Assembly: GCF_001278115.1 (NCBI RefSeq)
Contig: NZ_LIYD01000005.1
Coordinates: forward strand, 3,189,717-3,253,716
DNA length: 64,000 nt
Source of the DNA: Flavobacterium akiainvivens
GTDB taxonomy: Bacteria > Bacteroidota > Bacteroidia > Flavobacteriales > Flavobacteriaceae
Reading direction: 5' to 3'
Shown piece after piece: positions 8,631 through 18,564 of this stretch. The notes under the pieces are model-generated. The model did not search any database. It was not told the DNA's origin and saw only the letters and a program-made list of their open reading frames with translations. The position numbers and the translations under genes are program-made. Each line of letters starts with the position of its first letter. Position 1 is the first letter of the stretch.

Positions 8631-9925
8631 TGCGTTTTTTTTAGTTGCCTTAACGGCTTGTAATCATTAAATAAGCAGTAAAACAGGGTAAAGAAAACCA
8701 CACCTTTCTGACGCCATAAAAATGATTCGGTCAAAAATAAGCTTATCATAAGAATTGAAAAAGCAATGTGTATAAAATATTTATTTTTAACAGCCTTTAC
8801 AAAGTTGTATACAACCAGTACAAGCACCAGTATGAGGCCAAAAATACCCAGGTCGGCATATATTTCCATGTACTGGTTATGAAAATTAAGCTTGCTGTAT
8901 GGGGTGTTGTCCCAGCCGGTATGTGTGGTGTTGTCCTGCTGTGCAATTTGCTGCACTTTTGCGCCCGATGCATTTAATCCGGCACCGGTTAGTATAAATC
9001 CTTTTTCCTGAGACATTTGCACAAGCATCCTTGCGCGGTATGCCCTGAAAGCCGGGCCGGTAAAGCCGTCGTGCGGGCTAAAGGTGTCTTTGTTCCAGGC
9101 TTCGCTAATGCTAACGGTGTGCTGGTTGCTGCCCTGCAGGTTTTTATTTGTAGGGAATGTTTGGCCCGAAAGATTGCCAAAGGCTATAAATGCGGCCCCT
9201 AATACAAAGAAGCCCGAAATGAGCATTATTCGTTTTTTTACCATAAACCCGGGGGTTATAATGTAGTAGGCGGCTATAATAAACAAATCGGTTATAATAA
9301 TAACGCGCCTTGAAAGCAGCATAACCATAACAAGCAAAAAAGCAGTGGCAGCATAGCCCCAGTAGGTTTGCCTTTCTTTTACCAGAAACACAAACAATGC
9401 CAGCGAAAAAAACGTAGCCAGGTAAACGGATATGCTTTGCGAGGCCAGTTCATTATTAAAAAACACGGCGGGGTTGCCTTCTATAACATACCTTACAAAT
9501 GCACGCCCTATAAGAAAAATGGCAAAAACGCACATGGCCAGGCTAAAGTTTTTAAGCACGGCGTTAATGCTGCGGGGTGGCAGCGGGCGGTTTAAAATAA
9601 AGGCAAGGGGTATAAACAGCAGCGCGGCTTCTTTGCCCAGCGCTGCGGCAGTTATTTTAGTGTTTGGGCTCCATAATAAAGACAGTGCCATAAGGCCATA
9701 TAATGCTATGGGAATTAAAAGCGCACCGGCTGGCTTCATGTTGTTTCGCGAAGCAGAGAGTACAGAAAACAGTACAAAACATATAACTGCAAAACTGTTA
9801 TAAACGTGGGCTGCCGGTACTGTTACCGCCACCAGTGATATAAAAAACACCAGCGATTTTTTACCGGGGGTAATCCCTATCCGCCTCAGGAGTACAGATA
9901 TGGGCGCATTGTAATTATTTTGCAT
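8627..9925 (-). CDS. O-antigen ligase / polymerase (Wzy-WaaL) family protein
   Basis: A 432-residue integral membrane protein with about ten to twelve transmembrane segments and one large periplasmic loop (about residues 240-355). The loop ends in the [17 protein letters not shown] segment; a His in an HNQ/HN motif before a helix is characteristic of the O-antigen ligase (Wzy_C) family. It probably polymerises or ligates repeat units in the periplasm. It is the first gene of the ligase-UXS-sugar transferase operon. Whether it is a polymerase or a ligase cannot be told from sequence. Confidence 0.85.
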   Translation of the reverse strand: MQNNYNAPISVLLRRIGITPGKKSLVFFISLVAVTVPAAHVYNSFAVICFVLFSVLSASRNNMKPAGALLIPIALYGLMALSLLWSPNTKITAAALGKEAALLFIPLAFILNRPLPPRSINAVLKNFSLAMCVFAIFLIGRAFVRYVIEGNPAVFFNNELASQSISVYLATFFSLALFVFLVKERQTYWGYAATAFLLVMVMLLSRRVIIITDLFIIAAYYIITPGFMVKKRIMLISGFFVLGAAFIAFGNLSGQTFPTNKNLQGSNQHTVSISEAWNKDTFSPHDGFTGPAFRAYRARMLVQMSQEKGFILTGAGLNASGAKVQQIAQQDNTTHTGWDNTPYSKLNFHNQYMEIYADLGIFGLILVLVLVVYNFVKAVKNKYFIHIAFSILMISLFLTESFLWRQKGVVFFTLFYCLFNDYKPLRQLKKTQ

Positions 9926-10035
9926 TAAAAGTTTTTAATGGGCTATGCCGGTCAAAAATACAGCTAACGCCATAATTACACAATAATTGCGCTTAATTTA
10001 GTATTTTTACCACCCTATATATCATAATTTTACTC

Positions 10036-11106
10036 TTGAAAATAGTCCATATTTCTGAAACCCTTGTAAGCGGTGTACAGGCTTATTTAAGAAACCTTTC
10101 TACATTCTTAAGCACCCATGCGCCCCATGCCCAAGTATACATTATATATAGCGGGCAACGGGAGGAGTTTGACAAAGCGGTTGCAGAGCAGCTGTTTATG
10201 GGTAAGGCTACGCTTATAGAGGTGCCTATGGCCAATAGCATTTCTCCGTTAAAAGACCTGGCATCGACAGTAAAAATATACAGGGAAATACAAAAAATTA
10301 AGCCCGATGTTATACACCTGCATTCCAGCAAGGCGGGTATACTGGGCCGGATGGCCTCTATTTTTTACCGCAAAAAGAAAAAGCTGTTTTACACCCCCCA
10401 CGGCTATGCGTTTTTAAGGCAGGATGTGGGCAATACAAGCCGCAGGGTTTTTAGGCTTATAGAAAAGTATGCCCAGTTTTTTTTAGGAGGCACCACCATT
10501 GCCTGTGGCGATACCGAATATGAAATTGCAAAGGGCTTTGGCAGGGCTGCACTGATGCGCAACGGGCTTTTGTTTGATAGCCAAACACCTGTTGAGGCGC
10601 AGCCAAACAACCATAAACTTACTGTGGGCATTGTTAGCCGGCTTACGTATGCGCGGTCTCCTATGCTGTTTAATAAAATTGCGTTACGGTTTCCTGATAT
10701 ACAGTTTGTGTGGATAGGCGACGGAGAATTGAGGCATGAGCTTACTGCGCCTAATATTGCCGTTACAGGCTGGCTTTTTAACCATAATGAGGTTATGAAA
10801 CATTTGGCAGGGCTTGATATTTATATGCAAACCTCGTTGTGGGAAGGGCTTCCGTTTGCGGTGCTCGAGGCCATGACCCTTCAAAAACCGGTAATAGCCA
10901 CTAATGTAATAGGCAATAAAGATATTGTTGTGCACGGCAAAACCGGCTTTTTATTTGCAGATATTGCCGAGCTTGATGCTTTTTTTGAAGTGCTAAAAGA
11001 TAAGCAGGTACGCTTAGAAATGGGCCGTGAAGGGTTTAAACGCTGTAAAGAGGTGTTTGATACCAATGAAAATTTTAAGGGCTTACTGGAGCTTTATTTG
11101 CAGTAA
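10036..11106 (+). CDS. Glycosyltransferase family 4
   Basis: A 356-residue GT-B retaining glycosyltransferase. The N-terminal acceptor domain begins KIVHISETLVSGVQAYLRNL, and the C-terminal GT4 domain has VGIVSRLTYARSP, the LDIYMQTSLWEGLPFAVLEAM motif with the conserved E-x7-E, and GKTGFLF. The start codon is TTG: no ATG is available in frame near the conserved start. It is the only plus-strand gene in the polysaccharide locus, and it ends 32 bp inside the convergent polymerase gene. It probably builds the repeat unit from a nucleotide sugar on the cytoplasmic face. Confidence 0.9.
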   Translation: MKIVHISETLVSGVQAYLRNLSTFLSTHAPHAQVYIIYSGQREEFDKAVAEQLFMGKATLIEVPMANSISPLKDLASTVKIYREIQKIKPDVIHLHSSKAGILGRMASIFYRKKKKLFYTPHGYAFLRQDVGNTSRRVFRLIEKYAQFFLGGTTIACGDTEYEIAKGFGRAALMRNGLLFDSQTPVEAQPNNHKLTVGIVSRLTYARSPMLFNKIALRFPDIQFVWIGDGELRHELTAPNIAVTGWLFNHNEVMKHLAGLDIYMQTSLWEGLPFAVLEAMTLQKPVIATNVIGNKDIVVHGKTGFLFADIAELDAFFEVLKDKQVRLEMGREGFKRCKEVFDTNENFKGLLELYLQ

Positions 11107-12382
11107 GCAGCTTTTGTTGCAGCCAGTATGCACTAAAAATACTGCACCACACGGCGCTAAACACTATACCGTCAAACCGGATAAGGAAATCATCTGTAAG
11201 GTTTGATATAAAAAACAGCATAAAAAAGCATATTATTACAGGGTGCTTTAGCTTAAAGCCTATAAAGCCCGGTAGTAATATGTGTGCTAATACCGCTATT
11301 GCCCCTATAATGCCAAACCGCATAAAAAAATCAAGGTACTGGTTATGCACCGGCATGTGGTATTCATGCAAAAAGTATTGCCCGGTTTTAAGATAGTATT
11401 CCATGAGTTTTGGTTTGCCATCTGAAGAGCCTGTGCCAAACGGCAGGTTTTCTGAGGCTACATTAAGGGCAGATTTCCAAATGCTTAAACGGGTAACCAG
11501 GCCGCCATAAGCTTCATATTCGGGGTGTTCAAGTTCATCGAGCCTGCCCACCTTATCCATATTCATAAAAAGCTCTGTTTTGTATTTATAAATTACATAC
11601 GGATTGTATTTTATATATAGGGCAGAAAGTATTGTAAAAACTACGGTTGTTGCAAGCCCCATTTTTAACAGCCGCGCCTTGTTTTTTGATTTTATAAAAT
11701 CGCCCAGGCTTATTATTGCAAAACCGGCCAGCATATTAAGCAGTGCCACACGGGTACCCACTAAAAACACTACACCTATATTTGCTGCGAGGAAAAAAAA
11801 GCCCGTAAGCTTAGATAGCACATTCTTTTTTTCTGTAAACGAATTGAGCGTAAAATAAAAGTTTATAATACCGGCAAATGCAAGGTGCATGTTTAATGCC
11901 GGTGCATGCGACTTAAAAGTATCTGAAAAAAAGTAACCCACTTCAAAAAGGTCTATACCGTTTAGGTACTTGGTTACATAATCAGGATATACTACAACAA
12001 AACGCACAACAAGCAGCAGGAGTAATATAACTATAGTGCGGCTAAAATAGAACAGTATTTTTTTTAGGTTGATGTAGCGGTAATTACCTATTATAAAAAC
12101 AGGCAGGAAAAGCATAGACACCGTTTTTTCGGCTGCTTTTAAACCTTTGGAAACACTGCTGTTATTCCAGAAAAATAAAACCTCAAGCAGGAAAGGCAGT
12201 GCAACAACAGCTATTAAAACAACAGCCGGTTTTGAAAACTGCAACCGTTTTACATAAACCAGATTAAAAACCAGGAAACAAATAAGCAGTATTGTGCAGG
12301 GCATCCTCAACACAATTGAAGAGGCTATTAGTGCAACGAAAATGGTGTAAATTTTATGAAATGCCGGTTCTTGAATTTTCAT
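11075..12382 (-). CDS. O-antigen ligase/polymerase family membrane protein
   Basis: A 435-residue multi-pass membrane protein (about eleven hydrophobic segments) with a long periplasmic loop. The loop carries PFGTGSSDGKPKLMEYY and then HMPVHNQYLDFFMRFGIIG, the same HNQ-x-helix signature as the protein at 8627. It is probably a second Wzy/WaaL-type enzyme of this locus. Its start overlaps the upstream EpsG-like gene by 29 bp. Its 3' end overlaps the convergent GT4 gene by 32 bp. Confidence 0.82.
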   Translation of the reverse strand: MKIQEPAFHKIYTIFVALIASSIVLRMPCTILLICFLVFNLVYVKRLQFSKPAVVLIAVVALPFLLEVLFFWNNSSVSKGLKAAEKTVSMLFLPVFIIGNYRYINLKKILFYFSRTIVILLLLLVVRFVVVYPDYVTKYLNGIDLFEVGYFFSDTFKSHAPALNMHLAFAGIINFYFTLNSFTEKKNVLSKLTGFFFLAANIGVVFLVGTRVALLNMLAGFAIISLGDFIKSKNKARLLKMGLATTVVFTILSALYIKYNPYVIYKYKTELFMNMDKVGRLDELEHPEYEAYGGLVTRLSIWKSALNVASENLPFGTGSSDGKPKLMEYYLKTGQYFLHEYHMPVHNQYLDFFMRFGIIGAIAVLAHILLPGFIGFKLKHPVIICFFMLFFISNLTDDFLIRFDGIVFSAVWCSIFSAYWLQQKLLTANKAPVSP

Positions 12383-13412
12383 AATACAAACAGTAGTAAA
12401 TTAAAGGAAATAACCCCACTTTGTGCTTAACGGCCGAACCTAAATCAGGCTCAAATACTCCCTGCACAATAAAATAAGAGAAGAGCAGCAGCAAAGCCCA
12501 TATTTCATAACGATATTTAAACCTGTTTTTTAATGCCCATGAAAAACGTACCAGCAAAATATAAAACAGCAGTACCTGCCATATTATAAAGGCTAAAATT
12601 TGTGGCGATAATATATGTTTTAGGCCATTTACAGGAAGGTTTACAGAAAAGAAACCATGCAAAATGCTTACAATTTCGCCATACCATGTGCCCAGGGGCA
12701 GGGGTGAAACAATTATAGAGTTAGATGCCAGTGCATTAGACCTGTCAGAGTTTACAAAACCCCGTGTACTCTCGGTTAAAAATTCTCCTTTAAGTATACC
12801 GTAGCTTAAAGACATAAATATTATTATCAATAAGCCATAGGTGTAGGTTGCCAGTGTTTTGTTTTTTAGCTTAACAAATGTAACGGCATACATGCACATG
12901 GCCAATACCGGTATTAAACAAAAGTAAATGCGGAATACAGCAAATACGGCTAAAAGCAGGCTGGATAAAATTATAGACCACATATAGGATATTCTGCTAT
13001 TTTTAAAAATGTAAATTACAATGGCAATAAAAACATAGGTTATAAATTCTTTTGATGGCATTGCAATAAATACAGCAATGATTATAACTGCCAGGTAAAC
13101 AATAACATTTTTTACGTTAAGCATATGAAAGTCATCCGGAATGCCTATTTTGTAAAGTATGTACATATATACAGGAAACTGTATAAGGGCAACTATAGGA
13201 TATGGCAGTTTGCCCAATAAGGTTATCCTGTAAATGAGGGTTGAAATTTCATATCCCCCTACAAGGCCTTCTTCAACTATACCGGTTGTAATAGTATTGG
13301 CATCGCCCAAAAAACGGTCTGGCATAACAAATTGCAGGGCAATGCTAAGCAACCAGCCAAATATGGCGAGCAGCAAAAATATAAGATGGTTCTTTTTTAC
13401 CGTATAGGCCAT
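12354..13412 (-). CDS. Polysaccharide polymerase-like (EpsG-type) membrane protein
   Basis: A 352-residue protein with about nine to ten transmembrane segments, Lys- and Phe-rich loops and no soluble domain. Position between a flippase/glycosyltransferase pair and a ligase-like gene, together with its size and topology, suggests an EpsG/Wzy-type polymerase. I see no firm family signature, so this is a call from context. It abuts the upstream GT4 gene (shared base 13412) and overlaps the downstream gene by 29 bp. Confidence 0.55.
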   Translation of the reverse strand: MAYTVKKNHLIFLLLAIFGWLLSIALQFVMPDRFLGDANTITTGIVEEGLVGGYEISTLIYRITLLGKLPYPIVALIQFPVYMYILYKIGIPDDFHMLNVKNVIVYLAVIIIAVFIAMPSKEFITYVFIAIVIYIFKNSRISYMWSIILSSLLLAVFAVFRIYFCLIPVLAMCMYAVTFVKLKNKTLATYTYGLLIIIFMSLSYGILKGEFLTESTRGFVNSDRSNALASNSIIVSPLPLGTWYGEIVSILHGFFSVNLPVNGLKHILSPQILAFIIWQVLLFYILLVRFSWALKNRFKYRYEIWALLLLFSYFIVQGVFEPDLGSAVKHKVGLFPLIYYCLYYENSRTGIS

Positions 13413-14497
13413 TACATAAGGGTTTTATATAATTCTATATGTTTATCTATCATAACATCTATGCCATACTGTGTTGCACGGGCAGCACAATTTTGGGCCG
13501 TTTGGGCGTAAAGCGCCTCATTGTTTAAAAGTATTTCAACCTGCGCGGCAAGTGCTTTGTGGTCTTTATATGGAAATAATAACCCTGCCCCGCCTACTAT
13601 GGTTTCAAGCGGCGGTACATTAGAAGCTATTACAGGAAGGTGCGCTGCCATACCCTCTACACTGGCAAGCGAAAACCCTTCATATTGTGTAGACATTACC
13701 AGTATATGAGCTGTTTTAAGAAGTTGAGGTACATCCATCCTTATCCCTAAAAATTTAACCCGGTTTTCAAGGCCAAGCTCTTTTACTAAGGCAATGCAAT
13801 CCTGTTTACATAAACCATCTCCTGCCAGTAGCAGCTTTACATTATCAGGCAGCAATGTTAATGCCCTTATAACGGTAGGCTGGTCTTTAACCGGAACAAA
13901 AGAAGCCACCTGTATGAGTATTTTTGTATTACTATCGGCATCTTCAAAAAACTGTTTTGGGTTTAAACCATCTGCCTGTGCATATTTTTTTATGTCTACC
14001 CCGTTGCTAACCAGCGCAAATTTGTGCTCTGGCAGTGTAATGTGATTTTTCACGCTGCGTACAACAGTTTCAGAAATACAAACAATTTTTTTGTAAGGTT
14101 TATAAAACAAAGAGTCTAATAACCTGAATATGGGTTTGCGTGTTCTGCGGCTTGAAGTGCTGTGCTCTGTATACACCAGTTTTGTTGTAGAAAACGACAC
14201 CATTTTTGCTACTGCTACCCAGTATTGAGAAGGGAAGAGGTGTACATGCACTACATCATACTTTTTTAAATAGGGTATAATTTTAAACGAAAGCAGCATA
14301 TTGTAAGTAGAACCATTTGTAAGGCTAAATATTGTGCACCCGGCATCTTCAAGCTGTTTGTAAAACGGGGTCTGGCTTCCGTTTAAAAGCAAAACATCAG
14401 CAGTTATGCCTTTTGCATTAAACATGGGCACAATTTCAGTAACCAGCTTTTCGGCACCGCCTGTCCTTAAATCATTTATAATGTGCAATACCTTCAT
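13412..14497 (-). CDS. Glycosyltransferase family 4
   Basis: A 361-residue GT-B enzyme. It opens MKVLHIINDLRTGGAEKLV with the glycine-rich acceptor-domain motif, then VVHVHLFPSQYW. In the C-terminal domain it shows LIQVASFVPVKDQPTVIRAL, GIRMDVPQLLKTAHILVMST and YEGFSLASVEGMAAHLPVIA with the E-x7-E catalytic pattern. The ATG at 14497 overlaps the flippase stop codon as TAATG, indicating translational coupling, so it is preferred over an ATG 9 bp upstream. It likely adds one sugar of the repeat unit at the cytoplasmic face. Confidence 0.92.
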   Translation of the reverse strand: MKVLHIINDLRTGGAEKLVTEIVPMFNAKGITADVLLLNGSQTPFYKQLEDAGCTIFSLTNGSTYNMLLSFKIIPYLKKYDVVHVHLFPSQYWVAVAKMVSFSTTKLVYTEHSTSSRRTRKPIFRLLDSLFYKPYKKIVCISETVVRSVKNHITLPEHKFALVSNGVDIKKYAQADGLNPKQFFEDADSNTKILIQVASFVPVKDQPTVIRALTLLPDNVKLLLAGDGLCKQDCIALVKELGLENRVKFLGIRMDVPQLLKTAHILVMSTQYEGFSLASVEGMAAHLPVIASNVPPLETIVGGAGLLFPYKDHKALAAQVEILLNNEALYAQTAQNCAARATQYGIDVMIDKHIELYKTLM

Positions 14498-15804
14498 TAG
14501 CTCCAAAAGGGTTTCAGGTTATCTTTTATGTATATTACCATTGCCGATGCTATATTCCAGAACAGTGCACTGCATACATAGGCCATGGCCCCCCCTGTCA
14601 TGCCATATTGTGGTATAAGCCAACGGTTTAGTGCAAAGTTAAGGGCTACGGCTGCAATTAATATATATTGAAAATAGTGTTGTTTTTGCGTCATGTTTAA
14701 ATACATGGGCACTACGCCAAAATAACAGCATACCCACTGGCCGGCTATCATGATAGATAATGCGCCTGCTGCCTGTACATATTCGGGCCCAAAAAAGCCA
14801 AGCAGGGTTTTGGGCAATAAAAGCACCAGTATTGCCGCGGGTGTAGCCAGCAGTATGGTGAGCCTTGAGGCATTACTTACGGTTTTTTTAAGCTCGTCTA
14901 TACGCCCGGCAGCATAAAGCTCTGAAAGGCGTGTAGAAACCGTAATATTTACCGTTAGTATTATGATGGAAAGCAACGTCATTATTTTTACGGCCTGTGC
15001 ATAATAAGCCACATACTGGTTGCCCATATATTTTTTAAGCAGCATTACATCTATGCTCATAAGTAAAAAAAGCGCCATGCCGCTAATAGATATGGGGTAA
15101 GACGTTTTTATAATTTGCCGTGTAGAAATTGTTTTTACACTACCAGCCTCAATTTTAGATAAATAGTAAAAAGCCATTGCTGTTGTAACAGCCGCAAGCA
15201 GTATAAAACCAAACAAATAACAATCAGTAAGATACTTTTGCTGCTCTATAACCAGCAGCAGTATTGCCGCGGCCATAACCGGTATATATTTAAGGGTATT
15301 CCTGAAAAGTTCAGAAATATTATTATGCCCCAAAGCCCTGAAAAGCTCAGTATTTAAAACGGTAATGCCATTAAAAAACAGCATGGCCGACGCTTTAAAA
15401 ATAAGGGCATATATGTTTTGGTCGTTATAAAAATTATTAATGGCGGTGCTTCCTGCGGCCCACACCAGCATTAGGGCCAAAAGGCTCATAAAAAACACTA
15501 TGGTTACCATTTTATAATATATATGGCGCAGCTCGTGTTGTGTATTGCTGGTTTTTAGCCTGCCCGAAAAATACAGTATGCTTTGCTCTGTGCCCAACAG
15601 GCAAAAAGTGCCTAAAGTAAGCAGGTAAGAACGTACAAAATCATACTGGCCTACAAGTTCGGCGGGGTAGTTGTTGGTTAAAAAAAACGTAAAGCCAAAC
15701 AGCACGGCCACACCTAATACACGAAGCCCTAACGTTTTAAAGCTTTGTATTATAAATGGGCTGCGGGCTGCGGAAAGTAGCTTTTTGCATACAACATTAA
15801 TCAT
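14497..15804 (-). CDS. Polysaccharide flippase (Wzx-like, MOP superfamily)
   Basis: A 435-residue protein with about twelve to fourteen transmembrane helices, typical of Wzx-type lipid-linked oligosaccharide flippases. The N-terminal GLRVLGVAVLFGFTFFLTNNYPAELVGQYDF region is the family opening. It would move undecaprenyl-linked repeat units to the periplasm for the polymerases encoded downstream. It starts 38 bp after the Wzz-like gene and is coupled by TAATG to the next glycosyltransferase. Confidence 0.87.
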   Translation of the reverse strand: MINVVCKKLLSAARSPFIIQSFKTLGLRVLGVAVLFGFTFFLTNNYPAELVGQYDFVRSYLLTLGTFCLLGTEQSILYFSGRLKTSNTQHELRHIYYKMVTIVFFMSLLALMLVWAAGSTAINNFYNDQNIYALIFKASAMLFFNGITVLNTELFRALGHNNISELFRNTLKYIPVMAAAILLLVIEQQKYLTDCYLFGFILLAAVTTAMAFYYLSKIEAGSVKTISTRQIIKTSYPISISGMALFLLMSIDVMLLKKYMGNQYVAYYAQAVKIMTLLSIIILTVNITVSTRLSELYAAGRIDELKKTVSNASRLTILLATPAAILVLLLPKTLLGFFGPEYVQAAGALSIMIAGQWVCCYFGVVPMYLNMTQKQHYFQYILIAAVALNFALNRWLIPQYGMTGGAMAYVCSALFWNIASAMVIYIKDNLKPFWS

Positions 15805-15842
15805 AACACGCGGTTTTTTTGCATATTTACTACCCCGGATTA

Positions 15843-16838
15843 TTATTGTACTGTACCGGCTGCCCTTTTAAGAGAATGTTTTTTGTAAAAATTCTTAAAC
15901 CTTACTAAAAGTATAAATACTAATACAAAAAATACAGGTATTATTATTTTCATCCTGCCTGAAGCAGCGTTTAGTTTCTTTATATTAAGAAAAGTACCGT
16001 TATCTTTTATAATGCTGCTGTAGTTTACTTTGTCTACCTTATTTTGCTCCTGTTCTTTTAATAACACTGTTTTAGAACGGATAACTTCGTGTAAGTCAGT
16101 GCTTTCTTCATAAAATACGCTGCTGCCCCTGGTGCTGTCAGAAAAATTATTCAGTATATGGCTAATTTGCGAAATGGTAGAATCATTTACAGCCATTTTT
16201 TTATCAAGCGATTCAATATATTCCTTTTGCACCTCTTTAAAATACGGGCTACTGTTAAGGTATTTCAGTACGGGCTCGGCAATATCATTTTTATCGCATT
16301 CGCCCACAGTGTTAAAGGTTATAAGCTGGTACCTGAAATTTTTACCCATTAAAGGGTCTTTAACAAGATTGTCAAGGCTGCCTTTGTTAGCCATGGTGTT
16401 AAAAATTTCATATTTAAAATCTGTTTTATCATCAAACAGGTTTTCATTTTTGTTTATAAAGTTAAAAAGGTCTGCTACGGGCTCAACTTTTATTTTAGTA
16501 AAAGAAGCCGTATTTTTAACACCAATACTTTCTAAAAAAGCAGTGTCTCCGGCTAATATTTTTTTATTAAGCAGGTCTACCTGTTCATAAAGGTAATCAG
16601 AACTGCCAAAGTTTGGTGTTACTAAAATTTTGTTTTCAAAACTATGGGATTCCTGATCTAAATAATAGCCCAGGGCACCGCCGGCAACAAGCAGGATGCC
16701 AATTGCAATTATATTGCGTTTGGTAAAAAGAATAGCATTAAAAAAAGAGTCACCTGCACGCATGTAATACCTTTTCATGTGCTTAGACAGTTGTGTAAGG
16801 TCTATTTCTTTACTGTTTTCTGGGTCTTGGTTTGCCAT
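15843..16838 (-). CDS. Wzz-like chain-length/polysaccharide co-polymerase protein
   Basis: A 331-residue protein with a transmembrane helix near residues 43-61 (IIAIGILLVAGGALGYYL), a periplasmic domain of about 230 residues rich in helices, and a second helix near residues 297-314. Two helices flanking a periplasmic domain is the Wzz/PCP layout. No Pro-Gly-rich second-helix motif is obvious, so it is a divergent member or an analogue. It lies 3 bp after DUF6909 and directly upstream of the flippase. Confidence 0.6.
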   Translation of the reverse strand: MANQDPENSKEIDLTQLSKHMKRYYMRAGDSFFNAILFTKRNIIAIGILLVAGGALGYYLDQESHSFENKILVTPNFGSSDYLYEQVDLLNKKILAGDTAFLESIGVKNTASFTKIKVEPVADLFNFINKNENLFDDKTDFKYEIFNTMANKGSLDNLVKDPLMGKNFRYQLITFNTVGECDKNDIAEPVLKYLNSSPYFKEVQKEYIESLDKKMAVNDSTISQISHILNNFSDSTRGSSVFYEESTDLHEVIRSKTVLLKEQEQNKVDKVNYSSIIKDNGTFLNIKKLNAASGRMKIIIPVFFVLVFILLVRFKNFYKKHSLKRAAGTVQ

Positions 16839-16841
16839 TAG

Positions 16842-18530
16842 TTACTGTATGTTAAATAATTGTTCTAATATTTTTATGGTAATAAGGTAAGTGGGCTTTA
16901 CACCTGTAGTGCCCAGGCCACCACTGGCCAGTGTGCTACCGGTTTCAAGCGGATTGTCGCTGGCATAGTAGGCATAACGTACCTTAACATCAGGGTTTAT
17001 ACTCTTGCGTATTTTACTGGCGCTCTGTATGGCTTTTTGGTAATAGGCGCCTTCCATTTCAAGGCCTATAACACCCCATGTGCTTTGGTTAAAGAAGGTA
17101 AGAAGGTCTCTGTTTTGAAGCGATGTGCCCAGCACCGTTACCATAGGCCCGCTGTAAACGGGTATACCCTGGCCGGCAAGCATTTCGTGCGTAAGTTCGT
17201 TTACAAAAGGGTAGTTATCTCCGGTGCCCTCGTTTATGTGTGCCGAAGGTATCATGATATCGCCCTTATTGCCCTCAAGTATACCGGCTTTGCCCATTAT
17301 AGAAACCGACTCTACATTAAGCAGCGTACGGGTTTCACCTTCTTTATAAGGTTTCAGAAGCTCATCTATAGTTTCATAGGCCTGTTCGCCAAAGGCATAA
17401 TCCATGACTATAATAACCGGCATTTCGCCCTGCGGGTTTGCAGTGGGGAAAGCCGTTTTGCTAAAGTCAATCTTCTCTGTATCAAAAATCTGCACATCTA
17501 TGTTTGTGCCCGATGTATCGGGCATATAAATCATGCCGTTTTTAAGGGCAGCCTCTTCAACCTTAGCCCTTAGCGGGCCGTTGCCGGTTTTGCTAAGCTC
17601 TTCATATATAAAAAAGTCTTCCTTGTCTTTAAACTTACCCTTAAGCAGCGGCGGTGCAAAAACCGAGTTCATAACGCTGTGCATATTGGCGCTAATAATG
17701 TGTATGGGGCGCTGTAGCAGGCCATTTTGCTTAAGTACGGCCTTAATATTGTTTGCCCATATTTCGCCGTGTATGTGGTGGCCCAGCCTTTCACGAAGAA
17801 TAGGGCTAAAGGTAATGGTGCGTTTTTGCCCGCCCATAGCCTCTTCAATAGCCAGTTTGCCCAGCCAGTATATTACACGCAGGAAACGGTCAGGGTCGGC
17901 AGCAGTGCCAAAGCCGTCATAAATATCGGTCAGTTCGGCAAAGGTGCGGCCCAGTATGTTGCTCACGTGGCTTACGGCTTTTTCGCGCTCTTCAAGCGAT
18001 AGCGGTTCTTCATTAGCAATAACCTGTTCCAGTTTAATCCAGTCGCGGGCCATTTCGCCATTGTCATCAATCAGTACGCGGTTTTTTATCTTGTCAGATT
18101 CTATATAAATAAACGTAAGGTGTGTAAGGATATCATAAATATCGCTGCGCCCGCGGGTTATTTCTACATTCATCTGCTCATCGTCTATACGGTAGCAGTT
18201 GCGCTTGCGCTTGGGGGGCACAATGGCCTTAAAATGGCTTTTGCCATAGCCTTCATCGCTGGTAAGGTTTACAAAGCGGCATTGCTCTATACCCACCGGC
18301 AGGCGTTCTATAACATACAGCAGGCCGTTAAGCTCTGCTTTTTCATCGGCAATAGAGCCGTAAATTTCGGGGCGAAGCTGTAGTAATGCTTCCCTTAGCG
18401 AATCACCACTAACACCCATAGGTTTATAAAACCCCCTGTTAAACAGGTGGCGCATGGTTATGTACAGGCGTTCTATGGCGGCAGAAGACTCCTGCGCGCG
18501 CGAACGCGTTATGTTTTTAATACCCTGCAT
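16842..18530 (-). CDS. DUF6909 family protein with nucleosidase-like C-terminal motif
   Basis: A 562-residue cytoplasmic protein without membrane segments, which I recognise as the conserved Bacteroidota family DUF6909. Its biochemical role is not established. The C-terminal third contains VIGLEMEGAYYQKAI (about residue 490), resembling the MEGAA/MESAA motif of purine nucleoside phosphorylases and AMP/MTA nucleosidases. It also has VIIVMDYAFGEQAYETIDELL and PVYSGPMVTVLGTS. A nucleoside or nucleotide ligand is therefore plausible but unproven. It lies between the secreted protein gene (34 bp upstream) and the Wzz-like gene (3 bp downstream), linking the GH3/LytM genes to the polysaccharide operon. 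Confidence 0.65.
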   Translation of the reverse strand: MQGIKNITRSRAQESSAAIERLYITMRHLFNRGFYKPMGVSGDSLREALLQLRPEIYGSIADEKAELNGLLYVIERLPVGIEQCRFVNLTSDEGYGKSHFKAIVPPKRKRNCYRIDDEQMNVEITRGRSDIYDILTHLTFIYIESDKIKNRVLIDDNGEMARDWIKLEQVIANEEPLSLEEREKAVSHVSNILGRTFAELTDIYDGFGTAADPDRFLRVIYWLGKLAIEEAMGGQKRTITFSPILRERLGHHIHGEIWANNIKAVLKQNGLLQRPIHIISANMHSVMNSVFAPPLLKGKFKDKEDFFIYEELSKTGNGPLRAKVEEAALKNGMIYMPDTSGTNIDVQIFDTEKIDFSKTAFPTANPQGEMPVIIVMDYAFGEQAYETIDELLKPYKEGETRTLLNVESVSIMGKAGILEGNKGDIMIPSAHINEGTGDNYPFVNELTHEMLAGQGIPVYSGPMVTVLGTSLQNRDLLTFFNQSTWGVIGLEMEGAYYQKAIQSASKIRKSINPDVKVRYAYYASDNPLETGSTLASGGLGTTGVKPTYLITIKILEQLFNIQ

Positions 18531-18564
18531 AATTATAGTTTAGCGCAAATGTATGGTTTTTATT

